32,045 bases of DNA from JARBAU01 sp040414675. Lineage in GTDB: Archaea; Thermoproteota; Nitrososphaeria; Nitrososphaerales; Nitrososphaeraceae. Made by a program: the position numbers and the translations under genes. Where the stretch lies: assembly GCA_040414675.1 (NCBI GenBank), contig JBEDUN010000131.1, positions 1 through 32,045 of the forward strand, given 5' to 3'. The notes below the pieces were generated by a model. That model made no database searches. It had not been told where the DNA came from and saw nothing but the letters and a program-made list of their open reading frames with translations. Below, one piece after another: positions 7,883 through 16,063 of the stretch (the stretch's first letter is position 1; every line of letters starts with the position of its first letter).

Positions 7883-8707
7883 ATGGAATGGCAGTTCGGA
7901 AAAAGCAGTTGGCGAAAGGAGCAGAGAAGATTTGACTTGGATAATATAGCAAATGTCATACTCTTTATTGCTGCTTTTGTTGGAGTATGGCAGTTAGTGT
8001 TTTTGTTGAATGTGTGGCCAAAGGTGGCTTTGCCATCTCCAGCAATGGTCGCAGCCTCATTTGAAGAACTAACAGAGGACATGACTCTCGTCGGTGGTAT
8101 AGCAGTAACTTTGTACAGACTCATTATCGGCTTCTCGATCTCAATCATTTTTGGAATTGGTATTGGTTTGGCCATGGTAAAATTCTCAGGTTTTGGAAAA
8201 ACAATGAGTTCGTTCGCGGTCGGATTGCAATCATTTCCAAGCGTGGCATGGGTACCGTTCGCAATTTTGCTAATTGGTTTAAACGACTTCGGAATTTTAT
8301 TCGTCGTTATAATGAGTTCGATCTTTTCAGTTATGATGTCCACTTACAGCGGAGTTCGAAATATACCGCATATTTACGTGCGCGCGGCTAGAAATATGGG
8401 AGCAAAGGGTTTTTCACTTTTCTGGTATCTCATGATTCCAGCAGCCACCCCGTCCCTTCTTATCGGGTTAAAACAGGCATGGTCATTTGCCTGGCACGCG
8501 TTAATAGGAGCTGAAATGCTTATCGCAGCATCTGTTGGATTGGGTCACGTACTATTAGTAGGTAGAGAATTTCAGTTGATGGATCAGATAATTGCTTCAA
8601 TGATCACCATATTCGCTATTGGATTGATATTCGACAGAATTTTATTTTCTAAATTGGAAGATAAAGTTAGAGAAAAATGGGGATTAAATCAGGCTACGGA
8701 GCACTGA
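7883..8707 (+). CDS. ABC transporter permease, SsuC/TauC (NitT/TauT) type
   Basis: The 274-residue protein has about six membrane helices and the cytoplasmic EAA-type loop ARNMGAKGFSLFWYLMIPAA (about 168-187), which docks the ATPase. It belongs to the binding-protein-dependent permeases for nitrate, sulfonate, taurine or related anions; the true substrate cannot be read from it. GGTGA at 7870-7874, eight bases before the ATG at 7883, is a good ribosome binding site. That is unlike the leaderless single genes here and suggests translation inside a longer transcript. No ATPase gene is adjacent. A matching solute-binding protein is encoded at 17470-18540, about 9 kb away on the same strand, and may or may not belong to it. 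Family assignment is firm; substrate and partners are open. Confidence 0.88.
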   Translation: MEWQFGKSSWRKEQRRFDLDNIANVILFIAAFVGVWQLVFLLNVWPKVALPSPAMVAASFEELTEDMTLVGGIAVTLYRLIIGFSISIIFGIGIGLAMVKFSGFGKTMSSFAVGLQSFPSVAWVPFAILLIGLNDFGILFVVIMSSIFSVMMSTYSGVRNIPHIYVRAARNMGAKGFSLFWYLMIPAATPSLLIGLKQAWSFAWHALIGAEMLIAASVGLGHVLLVGREFQLMDQIIASMITIFAIGLIFDRILFSKLEDKVREKWGLNQATEH

Positions 8708-8903
8708 GTTATAGTGCTTTTTGAAGTGCCTTGGATATAACAATCAAAATCCTAGTAATAGATGGACCCAAATCGTATTTTTCAGAAAATTAGTGTTAGG
8801 TGACCACCTCGAGGCAAATCTAAGAGATGAGATTCCCTATTACATCAAACCCCTAAGAGGAAGCGTAGCATTAATAAGCTTTTACACAGACAAATAATTG
8901 ATC

Positions 8904-9068
8904 ATGCGTCTATTTAATCGTAAGCAAGACCAAGAGACAGAACTTAAAGATAAACCAATAAAATGCAAGGATTGCAGTATGCAATTTGAAAGTAAGGATA
9001 GATTAAAGATTCATTCTAAGAAAGCTCATTCAGGAAGAGGTGAACGAAAGAAAAAAACTGGCGTATAA
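8904..9068 (+). CDS. 54-residue C2H2 zinc-finger protein
   Basis: A complete ORF runs from ATG at 8904 to TAA at 9066-9068. The protein has a charged N-terminus (MRLFNRKQDQETELKDK) and one C2H2 finger, Cys21-x2-Cys24-x12-His37-x4-His42. It ends in a very basic tail (SGRGERKKKTG) that could contact nucleic acid. The finger spacing is the same as in the protein at 6873-7079, though the flanks differ. It is a likely small DNA- or RNA-binding protein of unknown role. It follows the permease gene by 196 bases on the same strand but is probably a separate unit. Confidence 0.75.
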   Translation: MRLFNRKQDQETELKDKPIKCKDCSMQFESKDRLKIHSKKAHSGRGERKKKTGV

Positions 9069-9530
9069 TTTTTATCATAAGTAGCGAGTCCGTAATTTCG
9101 ATCTGAAAAATTCTTTGGATTTATTGTCATTCTAGGGATTTTCATAATGTAGATCCTAGCAAACATAACATGACAGATCTATAGAAAAAATACAATCTCT
9201 TCTCTGGTAGTAACATAAGCTTGAAACACCGTCCTCCAGAACTCGAATCAAATCAAATCAAGCATTCTCCAATTGATCAATATACATGAACATTACATTA
9301 AAAACCGGAGAATATATTAGCTGTTAATATAAAAATATGACATTAGTAACGGTCTGTTTACTGTACGAATCTTTGTTTACAGTAAAGCTAGTAAGGTGTA
9401 CAGTACTTGTTAAATCATATTTCACACTTTACTTTCAAGTCCGCTTTATCCAAAATATGGTTCCCAGTAACTAATATTTTCTGGCATAATCGATAGTAAC
9501 ATGCTATATAAAAATGCCGAAAGATTTGAT
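9069..9530. other. Spacer with a long inverted repeat, no gene seen
   Basis: No convincing open frame is present. The notable element is the inverted repeat at 9357-9386, listed separately. The rest is AT-rich sequence between convergent small-protein genes. Confidence 0.5.
9357..9386. repeat. Inverted repeat TTTACTGTA-N12-TACAGTAAA
   Basis: Two perfect 9-base arms, 9357-9365 and 9378-9386, flank a 12-base spacer. Related half-sites (TTACTGT/ACAGTAA) recur in a tighter hairpin at 21258-21275. It could be an operator or a transcript-end hairpin between the convergent genes at 8904 and 9752. Confidence 0.5.
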
Positions 9531-9752
9531 CTATCTCCAGATTGCCTTATAAGACAATGATAATCCCCATGTATCTTTCCACCTCAAATTGCAGCGATTA
9601 CATGCAACAAGCTGTATCGCTTGCCCATCGATAACGTGATACCTTTCTAAACTCAAGTACTCAGAATTACATCTTGGGCAGGAGTATAAAGATTCATCCT
9701 GTTCCGTGTTCCAATCATAGATATAATCACATAGATCTTTTTCAATCAACAC
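9531..9752 (-). CDS. Small zinc-ribbon protein
   Basis: The 73-residue protein has two Cys pairs, CPRC (25-28) and CNRC (51-54), with aromatic residues after the second (NLRWKDTW). This is the pattern of a TFIIS/RpoM-like zinc ribbon that binds one zinc ion. The N-terminus is acidic with Asp-Tyr-Ile-Tyr-Asp. It lacks the Asp-Glu catalytic tip of transcript cleavage factors, so a general nucleic-acid or protein-binding role is more likely. The start is GTG (complement of 9750-9752); no ATG precedes the first Cys pair. It stands alone between long spacers. Confidence 0.72.
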   Translation of the reverse strand: MLIEKDLCDYIYDWNTEQDESLYSCPRCNSEYLSLERYHVIDGQAIQLVACNRCNLRWKDTWGLSLSYKAIWR

Positions 9753-10229
9753 GTCACTCTAGCTTTAGCTAGCCAATATATTCACTATTTGAAGCAAAGT
9801 CTAATGTATATCTATAATTAATCTTTTCTAGAAATTGCTTCCAGATGACTGCTGTATGTAAATGCATAGATGATATTATTCATATCATAAATACAACTCA
9901 AAAAACATTCAATAATTTCCAGTGATTTTCTAAGACATTACCTAAGCAATAGTCGCAACAATAATTGAACTTAATATTTGTACTTTCTATACCCTTAATT
10001 ATCGATATATTAAAGCATAATATATAACGATAAATTTGAGTGCTCATAATTTTTGATACTTGCGTAAAAGATATCATAAGTCCAAGATATTAGACCTATC
10101 AGAAATCTACTACAAATAAATCCAGAATATATGGCGCTAATAAGGATATACCAACTTTGGCGAGACCAAAAGATTATTTAAAGTCTCCATTGATCTCGAT
10201 AGAATGATTAGTTAATCTACCAAGCTTCG
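9753..10229. other. AT-rich spacer, nothing recognised
   Basis: About 480 bases lie between two minus-strand small-protein genes. It probably holds the promoter of the zinc-ribbon gene and the end of the winged-helix transcript. I see no open frame of note and no strong hairpin. Confidence 0.5.
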
Positions 10230-10508
10230 TCATGTTATGTTTTTGTTGTCTGATCTACTTTTCTTGTCTATCATATCGTTCAAAGTTGTATATATTTCGA
10301 GAAAATGTAACCCTTTTTCGGTAGTTCTATAGGTCTGTCCTTGTTTAGAAAATTGAATCAATCCCCGGTCTAGCAATAGAGAGAGATATTCTTTGAGTTG
10401 TTGATGGGAAAGAAAGGCACCATACATTATCTTTGTCTTAAGGACCGTGCCCTCGCTGGCAACCTCCAGTATTCTTGCTATAATTTCAGTCCTTGTTCGG
10501 TACCTCAT
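10230..10508 (-). CDS. Small winged-helix DNA-binding protein, paralogue of 6324-6584
   Basis: The 92-residue protein has the same layout as the winged-helix protein at 6324-6584. RTRTEIIARILE is followed by LKTKIMYGAFLSHQQLKEYL, and the wing contains YRTTEKGLHFLEIY. The C-terminal tail is basic (KKSRSDNK). It is probably a dimeric transcription regulator of the ArnR/HTH_45 group, which is expanded in soil ammonia-oxidising archaea. The start is ATG (complement of 10506-10508). It is read in the same direction as the acyl-CoA dehydrogenase gene upstream, 187 bases apart, so it may respond to or control that gene; this is only positional inference. Confidence 0.84.
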   Translation of the reverse strand: MRYRTRTEIIARILEVASEGTVLKTKIMYGAFLSHQQLKEYLSLLLDRGLIQFSKQGQTYRTTEKGLHFLEIYTTLNDMIDKKSRSDNKNIT

Positions 10509-10695
10509 ATCGAGATTTTATATCAAGATATTACTCCCGATACGATAATAAAAAGTAGCGTATTCTTGTACATGGTGTGTGCAGAACCGAGTTGTAACCA
10601 CGCCGCAATATCCAATTATCAATCATAAAATCTTCAATGTTGTATGGTTCATCTGAGCCATCTCTCATGAATCTGCTGCGCCTTCCAACTATTGA

Positions 10696-12006
10696 CTAGT
10701 ATGCCCTAAACAGTTTCCCCAACACATGAGATGCTATTTTAAGCTCCAGAATCTCGTTTGTGCCTTCGTAAATAGTGATTGCCCTAGAATCCAAGAAATG
10801 TCTTGCCACCCGATTAGTTTTTTTATATGCGGTTGACCCGAAAATTTGAACAGCTCTGTTTGATGAGTCGAACGCAGCATTACTCGCAGCATGCTTTGCT
10901 ATCGCTGAGAGGTTATCTGCCTCCGTCCTCAATGCAGAATATTTTTTATTGTCCCTGGTCATATTCAGTTGCCATCTATCATCATCCCTTTTCAAGCCCT
11001 CGATATAGTTTTGGAGCTTTTGTCGAATAAATGCTGCCCGACGTACGAGCCAGCGGGAACTTTCAATATTCAATACCAATTTTGCAATATGACGCTGCAC
11101 TAACTGCTTTTTTCCTAAAAGAGCACCATGTTGAACTCTGTTTTGTGCGTAGGACGACGATTCACTCAGGCAGTCTTTCATCACTCCTACTGCACCGGCT
11201 GCGACACTAAGCCGTCCATCTATAAGTGCACTGTAGGCAATAGTTAGACCCTGACCCTTTTGACCTAATAAATTCTTTTTAGGAACTATACAATTATGGA
11301 AGGAAATCTCGGCATTATTCACAGTTAACATTCCGATTTTGTTCTTCATTTCCTTAATATGTAAGCCTCGAGAATCAGTTTCGATTATAAATGCTGAAAT
11401 ATTTCTAAGGCTACCCACAGTGCTGCCGACTTCCTTTGCATAGGTGGTGAATAAATTAGCAATACCTCCGTTTCCGATCCAGTGTTTCTTTCCGTTTATT
11501 ACAAAATGATCTCCTTTATCTTCAAAATTGGTGGCAAGTGAAGAAGGATCGCTTCCAGCATTGGGCTCAGTAAGTGCAAATGCCATTATGCTATTTCCGG
11601 AAGTGGTATATGGCAGGTATTTCCGCTTTTGTTCTAGATTTCCCCATGTCTGGAGTATCAATTCACCAATAGAAATATGAGCAGAGAAAAAAGTCCTTAA
11701 TGAATTTCCTTCCTCACCCAATCTTTCAATTGCAAGGAGATACGTAGGAATATCATAACCAAGGCCACCATACTCTCTAGATATAGGACATCCAAGCATG
11801 CCGATTTTATTGAATTCGGAAATTATTGACCGGTTGAATCTTTCGTTCAAGTAGCTTTTTTCTTCAATCGGACGAATTATTTTACAGATTCTATCAACTT
11901 TTTTTATGAAAAGTTTTTGTTTCCTGGAGATTTCAAAATTCATAGTAGATAAGTTAGAATAATTCTTCATGCGATTGCTTATCAAAGATTCTTTATAAGT
12001 TTGCAA
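10696..12006 (-). CDS. Acyl-CoA dehydrogenase family flavoprotein with an internal insertion
   Basis: The protein has the three acyl-CoA dehydrogenase parts: an N-terminal helical domain (about 24-140), a beta domain with the flavin motif FALTEPNAGSDPSS (143-156), and a C-terminal helical domain. The catalytic base is expected at Glu414 in IYEGTNEI (412-419), the position used by medium-chain and many other family members. It would oxidise an acyl-CoA to the 2,3-enoyl-CoA with FAD. Compared with the usual ~380 residues it carries about 25 extra charged residues around 328-363 (near YIEGLKRDDDRWQLN), between two helices of the last domain. The TTG at 12006 gives 436 residues; ATG at 11970 (424 residues) or 11943 fits the family equally well and is my preferred start region. 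No electron-transfer flavoprotein or CoA-ligase gene is nearby. Substrate unknown. Confidence 0.9.
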   Translation of the reverse strand: MQTYKESLISNRMKNYSNLSTMNFEISRKQKLFIKKVDRICKIIRPIEEKSYLNERFNRSIISEFNKIGMLGCPISREYGGLGYDIPTYLLAIERLGEEGNSLRTFFSAHISIGELILQTWGNLEQKRKYLPYTTSGNSIMAFALTEPNAGSDPSSLATNFEDKGDHFVINGKKHWIGNGGIANLFTTYAKEVGSTVGSLRNISAFIIETDSRGLHIKEMKNKIGMLTVNNAEISFHNCIVPKKNLLGQKGQGLTIAYSALIDGRLSVAAGAVGVMKDCLSESSSYAQNRVQHGALLGKKQLVQRHIAKLVLNIESSRWLVRRAAFIRQKLQNYIEGLKRDDDRWQLNMTRDNKKYSALRTEADNLSAIAKHAASNAAFDSSNRAVQIFGSTAYKKTNRVARHFLDSRAITIYEGTNEILELKIASHVLGKLFRAY

Positions 12007-12233
12007 TTTTGAGTCTTGCTAAAATGATCGGAAGCATACACGGTCATTATGCTACAACTGAAAGTAGTTGCAGTTTGAGGTGAATCTGAATGCCTGCAAT
12101 ATTGGTAATCATTCGTTTAGCATGTTAAAGCATTAGTTGTAATTTTGCTCAAAACCCCAGCGCTGTATTTTAGCGAGAGTAATACGACAGTCAAAATGAC
12201 TGCTATTATATCGGTGTTATAAAAATGGCATAG

Positions 12234-12276
12234 GGTTTAAATAGTTTCGATATGAAACGACAATAAGTGAAAAAAG
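12234..12276 (+). promoter_or_regulatory. TATA box and short leader of the ferredoxin gene
   Basis: GTTTAAATAG at 12235-12244 lies about 33-42 bases before the ATG at 12277. Initiation about 25 bases downstream would leave a leader of roughly 10 bases. It is one of the clearest TATA-like boxes in the window. Confidence 0.5.
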
Positions 12277-12570
12277 ATGCCAGTCGCAATAATTCCAGAT
12301 ATTAGCGAACAACACTGTATAGGCTGCGCACTCTGCGTTGAGATTTGCACAGCTCTTGGTCCCGATGTTCTTAGGGTGAAACCTGTCGAAGGATGGAAGA
12401 GAGGAAAAGCCTTTGTATTTTATCCTGAGAGGTGTATTTCTGATGGTGCTTGCATCGGAGTCTGTCCAACTAAGGCAATATTTTGGATGAGGCCAATGGA
12501 TTATACACCAGGACAGCCAATTCCATTGAAGAAGAATGCAGTATTTGTCAAGGGCTGGGAAGAGGGCTAA
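12277..12570 (+). CDS. Two-cluster ferredoxin with Asp in the second cluster motif
   Basis: The 97-residue soluble ferredoxin has a classic [4Fe-4S] motif, Cys14-x2-Cys17-x2-Cys20-x3-Cys24. Its second motif is Cys53-x2-Asp56-x2-Cys59-x3-Cys63-Pro. Asp in the second position is known from archaeal ferredoxins that hold a [3Fe-4S] or an Asp-ligated [4Fe-4S] cluster, so this is probably a seven-iron-type or labile-cluster protein. It would carry low-potential electrons for central metabolism, for example 2-oxoacid oxidoreductases. It has its own TATA box and a downstream hairpin plus T-run, so it looks like a single-gene transcript. The family is certain; redox partners are unknown. Confidence 0.92.
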   Translation: MPVAIIPDISEQHCIGCALCVEICTALGPDVLRVKPVEGWKRGKAFVFYPERCISDGACIGVCPTKAIFWMRPMDYTPGQPIPLKKNAVFVKGWEEG

Positions 12571-12578
12571 GTAGTTTA

Positions 12579-12606
12579 GCTTTCTAAAAGCCTATTCCCT
12601 TTTTTT
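12579..12606 (+). terminator. Hairpin plus T-run terminator after ferredoxin
   Basis: GCTTT-CTA-AAAGC (12579-12591) forms a 5-pair hairpin and is followed by seven T (12600-12606). It lies directly after the ferredoxin stop. Confidence 0.55.
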
Positions 12607-13023
12607 GATCAAAAATTCCTTACACTAGATGAAGTTTATGTAATTTTAGTTAAGAATTAGCTTGTAAGTTCTTACACATAATTGGGGAGTGCGTTACTCT
12701 TTATTACGAATGCGAAGTCATTTTCAGCATAATAATTACCACATCATAAACAAAGGGCAACAATCACCATGAGAATCGAGGCAGGATACATATTAGATAA
12801 TTCAGTTTTATTTAATGACAAAATTTTATTACAATTTTGATATAATGATTTATGATAAAACATTTTATAGATAGAAATTCAGGATGAAGTCATCATCCGT
12901 ATTTATATGAAATTATGTTAGACGATTAGATATTCCAAATCAACAAAACTGATCATAGTAGTCTTAAAAGAATAAAAATATGCTCACGATAGCTTAATTT
13001 AGACATATCATGATAATTCTGTA
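12607..13023. other. AT-rich spacer, no gene seen
   Basis: About 420 bases lie between the ferredoxin terminator and the next plus-strand gene. There is only a 23-codon open frame at about 12770, which I do not support. AT-rich boxes before 13024 may hold its promoter. Confidence 0.45.
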
Positions 13024-13704
13024 ATGCAGCTTATAAATAAGCTGGAAATAAAATCAAAGGAAAAAATCAAAGATTTTCTTAATGCGCAATCTGTCGGTAG
13101 GATTGCTTCTATTGATAAAAATGGTTATCCTCAAATTATACCGATGAACTTTGTATATTTTTCTCCAGATAATACCAAGGAAGATGTGCGTGAAGTAACT
13201 GGTAAGGATTGTGTGTATATGCACTCGCATCGTTTTGGGGAAAAGCTTGACAATATCCGATTAAATTCAAGAGTAGGGTTTGAAGTAGATCAACACATAT
13301 GTTTTCTGCCTTCATATTATTTTCATCCTCACGACGCATCACAAGCAGACACCCTCTATATCAGTGTAGTCATAAAGGGAAAAGCAGAGATAATTGAAGA
13401 TAGTGAAGAGAAGGCATTTGCATTGAACAAATTAATGCAAAAGTATCAAAATAGGGACAGATACCAAGAACTAAATCGCTTAATGCCGTCCGTACGTGAA
13501 GTTGCTGTTATCAGGATATTACCAAATGAAATTCGGGGCAAATATAAAATTGGTCAACAATGGAGGCCAGATTATAGGCTAAAGATTGCCAGGTCCATAA
13601 TTAATAGAGAGAACAAGCATAAGGCTGAAGAGATTTTGAATATTATGAGGATAGAGTTATTATCCGACGGTACACTCAAAATAATCGAAGAGCCTCTAAT
13701 GTAG
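13024..13704 (+). CDS. Pyridoxamine 5'-phosphate oxidase-fold flavin-binding protein
   Basis: The 226-residue protein begins with the split-barrel pattern of this superfamily. IKDFLNAQSVGRIASIDKNG (16-35) is followed by YPQIIPMNFVYF, then YMHSH and a GFEVDQ strand, with a VVIKGKAEII strand in the middle. Such proteins bind FMN, F420 or heme at a dimer interface; which cofactor is used here cannot be told. The C-terminal region (about 170-226) has a Trp-Arg-Pro motif common in the FMN-binding group. An involvement in redox detoxification or heme handling is possible. The start ATG at 13024 is well placed before the first helix. It converges on the minus-strand hypothetical gene at 13762 with a 57-base gap. 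Confidence 0.82.
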   Translation: MQLINKLEIKSKEKIKDFLNAQSVGRIASIDKNGYPQIIPMNFVYFSPDNTKEDVREVTGKDCVYMHSHRFGEKLDNIRLNSRVGFEVDQHICFLPSYYFHPHDASQADTLYISVVIKGKAEIIEDSEEKAFALNKLMQKYQNRDRYQELNRLMPSVREVAVIRILPNEIRGKYKIGQQWRPDYRLKIARSIINRENKHKAEEILNIMRIELLSDGTLKIIEEPLM

Positions 13705-13761
13705 AGATTCTAATCTGTGAATATATTCTTGCATTCCATTAGGACTTCTCTATCATTTGAA

Positions 13762-14193
13762 TTATTTAAGCCCACAAATCTGAAATGCGAACATGATATA
13801 TCCTGCGATTTTGCCAGATCGCCTATAGCGATAGAAATTATTTGTATCTTTCGGCATTAGTTCATTTTTTAGCTGCAGAGCATCAGTTTTGGATAACTGA
13901 ATCAAAGAGAGATGGTTATCGAATAAATCTTTCCAGGGAATTTCAGGAGACATGTCCTTAACATTTACATTCATCACGACTACTCTTGCAGGAAATTCCG
14001 TATCTACAATAAGAGAATACTCATAATCATCAGCCTCGCCAAATGGATCTGAGACAGTATATGGATCAATTTGTACTAACTGCCTAACCTTAGTTCTAAT
14101 AGAATACGACAATGCCGTCATTATTGCAATATCAATCGTGCTTAATTTCTTGACCTCCTCAATCGTAGGAGGCTTAAGTGGTGTAAGTAACAC
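13762..14193 (-). CDS. Conserved-looking hypothetical protein
   Basis: The 143-residue soluble protein is not recognised. The N-terminal part is helical (TIEEVKKLSTIDIAIMTAL), the middle is acidic (DPFGEADDYEYSLIVDTEF) and strand-rich (ARVVVMNVNVKD), and the C-terminus is basic and hydrophobic (YRRSGKIAGYIMFAFQICG). It has no signal peptide and no metal motif. The start is GTG (complement of 14191-14193), the only start before the first helix. Its composition and length argue for a real gene. Function unknown. Confidence 0.62.
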   Translation of the reverse strand: MLLTPLKPPTIEEVKKLSTIDIAIMTALSYSIRTKVRQLVQIDPYTVSDPFGEADDYEYSLIVDTEFPARVVVMNVNVKDMSPEIPWKDLFDNHLSLIQLSKTDALQLKNELMPKDTNNFYRYRRSGKIAGYIMFAFQICGLK

Positions 14194-14636
14194 ACGATGT
14201 AATAATTGAGTTCATTATATAATTTGATCTCTATTAAAATTCTAAATTTTAGATTAGTAGAATTCTCCACCTCAAGAGGATCCAAAGTTTAAAGATACCT
14301 TCAATATAATCCGCTTCGAAAATAAGGTCCACATTGCCATTCAAGATTATGAGATTAGATTGACATACTTGTAGCCTTAGTAAATCTATACTTGGCCACA
14401 ATGTAATGAGAAAACCAATTCAATCAACAACTTTTTAATGGTGATGCATGTAAGAGTACATATATGATACCCAACTTGACAGCTCAGTGAAGATTATTCA
14501 TTCCTGCGGTTGGTCCTATAGATAAGGAATTTATGAGCTTAGTTAGTTAGTAAGTGATAATTCTAGCGATTTAGTAGTTTAGACGGCATACTAAACAGAA
14601 TTTTATTAGGCTTGTATTGCATCTAATGTATCTTTC
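14194..14636. other. Spacer between divergent genes, nothing recognised
   Basis: About 440 AT-rich bases must contain the promoters of the hypothetical gene (leftward) and of the MqnD-like gene (rightward). I see no strong hairpin, open frame or repeat array. Confidence 0.45.
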
Positions 14637-15467
14637 ATGATCGAGATAACAGTGGGCCACACTCCTGATGCTGATGATGCGTTTATGTTCTATGGAATCG
14701 TGTCAGGAAAGGTAAGCAATTCAACCCTGAGGATAAAACACGTAGTAGAAGATATAGAGACATTGAACAGATCTGCTTTCAAGCACGAATTGCATGTTAC
14801 AGCAGTTTCCGCGCACGCTTATCACTATCTAAATGATTATCAAATACTTCGACCTGGTGGAAGCTTCGGAATGAATTATGGACCAATTGTCTTGTCCAAA
14901 AAAGAAGCTCAAATTAATTTAAAGAAAAGCGTTATCGCAATACCAGGGAAATTGACCACAGCAGCATTACTCTTAAGACTAGTTCTTGGGAACTCGTTCG
15001 TAGAAAAAGAGATGCACTTTGAGCTTATACCAAAAGCGGTTCAAGATAAAGTAGTAGATGCTGGGCTGGTGATACATGAAGCTCAGATTACATATGACAA
15101 ATCAAAGTTTGACAAAGTTCTGGATCTAGGTGCTTGGTGGCACACTGAAACTAATGGATTACCTCTTCCTCTAGGAATCAACATAGCAAGTAGTAGGCTA
15201 ATGAGCCAACCACAAATAGATGCCTTTCAAGAGCTATTGAGGAATTCAGTACTTTACGGTATGAACAATATAGACGAAGCTGTAAATTATGCAATGAGCT
15301 ATAGCAGAGGACAATCAAAGGATATTATTACGAAATTTATCAAAATGTACGTAAATGACATTACTGTAGACTTGGGCACTAATGGTGAAAAAGGCCTTGA
15401 GAGACTGTTTGAGCTGTCACGAAATAAAGGATTGTTACCATCAGAGAGTCGACTAAAATTCGCTTGA
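14637..15467 (+). CDS. MqnA/MqnD-family protein (menaquinone biosynthesis or periplasmic-binding fold)
   Basis: The 276-residue cytosolic protein begins with TVGHTPDADDAFMFYGIVSG (5-24). This is the signature start of the MqnA/MqnD family, in which this loop forms the ligand pocket of a periplasmic-binding-protein fold. HELHVTAVSAHAYHYL (55-70) and GGSFGMNYGPIVLS (79-92) fit the same fold. MqnD makes 1,4-dihydroxy-6-naphthoate in the futalosine route to menaquinone, and ammonia-oxidising archaea are known to contain menaquinones. The first motif (DADD) favours MqnD-like over MqnA. No other mqn gene is in the window, so the pathway role is inferred. There is no signal peptide, which argues against a transport protein. 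The start ATG lies directly before the first strand. Confidence 0.82.
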   Translation: MIEITVGHTPDADDAFMFYGIVSGKVSNSTLRIKHVVEDIETLNRSAFKHELHVTAVSAHAYHYLNDYQILRPGGSFGMNYGPIVLSKKEAQINLKKSVIAIPGKLTTAALLLRLVLGNSFVEKEMHFELIPKAVQDKVVDAGLVIHEAQITYDKSKFDKVLDLGAWWHTETNGLPLPLGINIASSRLMSQPQIDAFQELLRNSVLYGMNNIDEAVNYAMSYSRGQSKDIITKFIKMYVNDITVDLGTNGEKGLERLFELSRNKGLLPSESRLKFA

Positions 15468-15654
15468 TCCGACTCTCATGGTACATCCAGATAAGCTTCA
15501 ATATTTTTTTTCATCTCCAGAAATAACTAACGAACGAATCCTTCTGAACTCTCAATAGTTAGCCCTCGTAGTAATACCGAGCATACTGTGAATTGATCAC
15601 AATTATTGGAACCAGATTATAGAATCATGTGTCCTGGAAACAAATTGCCATATA

Positions 15655-15900
15655 CTAAAAGTCAAATACGGATAATTTATCACTAGGAATCTTTAAATGA
15701 AGATGATGGCCGCTAAAGGAATCAACTTTTGTCTTCGGAATCATGTACATGTGTAACTTAACTACACTACCATCGAGAACTATCAGACTGTCCTTGTACT
15801 CCGCCATGACATTTCCACAGAATGTTTGGTCACTAGTTCTAACAGGTCTTTTCATTTGCACTATTTCTTCCCAATCCAACGATGGCTTTACGATCTCCAA
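15655..15900 (-). CDS. Small PRC-barrel-like protein
   Basis: The 81-residue soluble protein has the strand pattern of a small beta-barrel: FCGNVMAEYKDSLIVLDG, then KLHMYMIPKTKVDSF, then LHLKIPSDKLSVF. This resembles short PRC-barrel/DUF2171-type proteins common in Nitrososphaeria. Such barrels bind protein or RNA partners; nothing more specific can be said. The start is taken as TTG (complement of 15898-15900) because no ATG precedes the first strands. The frame stays open for a further dozen or so codons upstream, so the N-terminus is uncertain. Confidence 0.6.
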   Translation of the reverse strand: MEIVKPSLDWEEIVQMKRPVRTSDQTFCGNVMAEYKDSLIVLDGSVVKLHMYMIPKTKVDSFSGHHLHLKIPSDKLSVFDF

Positions 15901-16063
15901 TTCTAGAACAATAAGAATATCACTTACTACTATTTCAACAAAAAAAAGTTCTACTATATAAAAAACTAATAGAATCGAATACTATTTCATTAATACTAAT
16001 ATATGTATCTTATCGAAAATAAATTCGAATATCGAAAACAAACTGTTCCAAGACTTTATCGAG

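Noticed and set aside
7879..8343. 154-codon minus-strand open frame
   Set aside because: It lies fully antisense to the ABC permease gene, and its product has no family-like pattern (repeated Thr, Lys and Pro runs). It is a shadow of the real gene.
10398..10628. 76-codon plus-strand open frame
   Set aside because: It is mostly antisense to the winged-helix gene at 10230-10508 and has no independent support.
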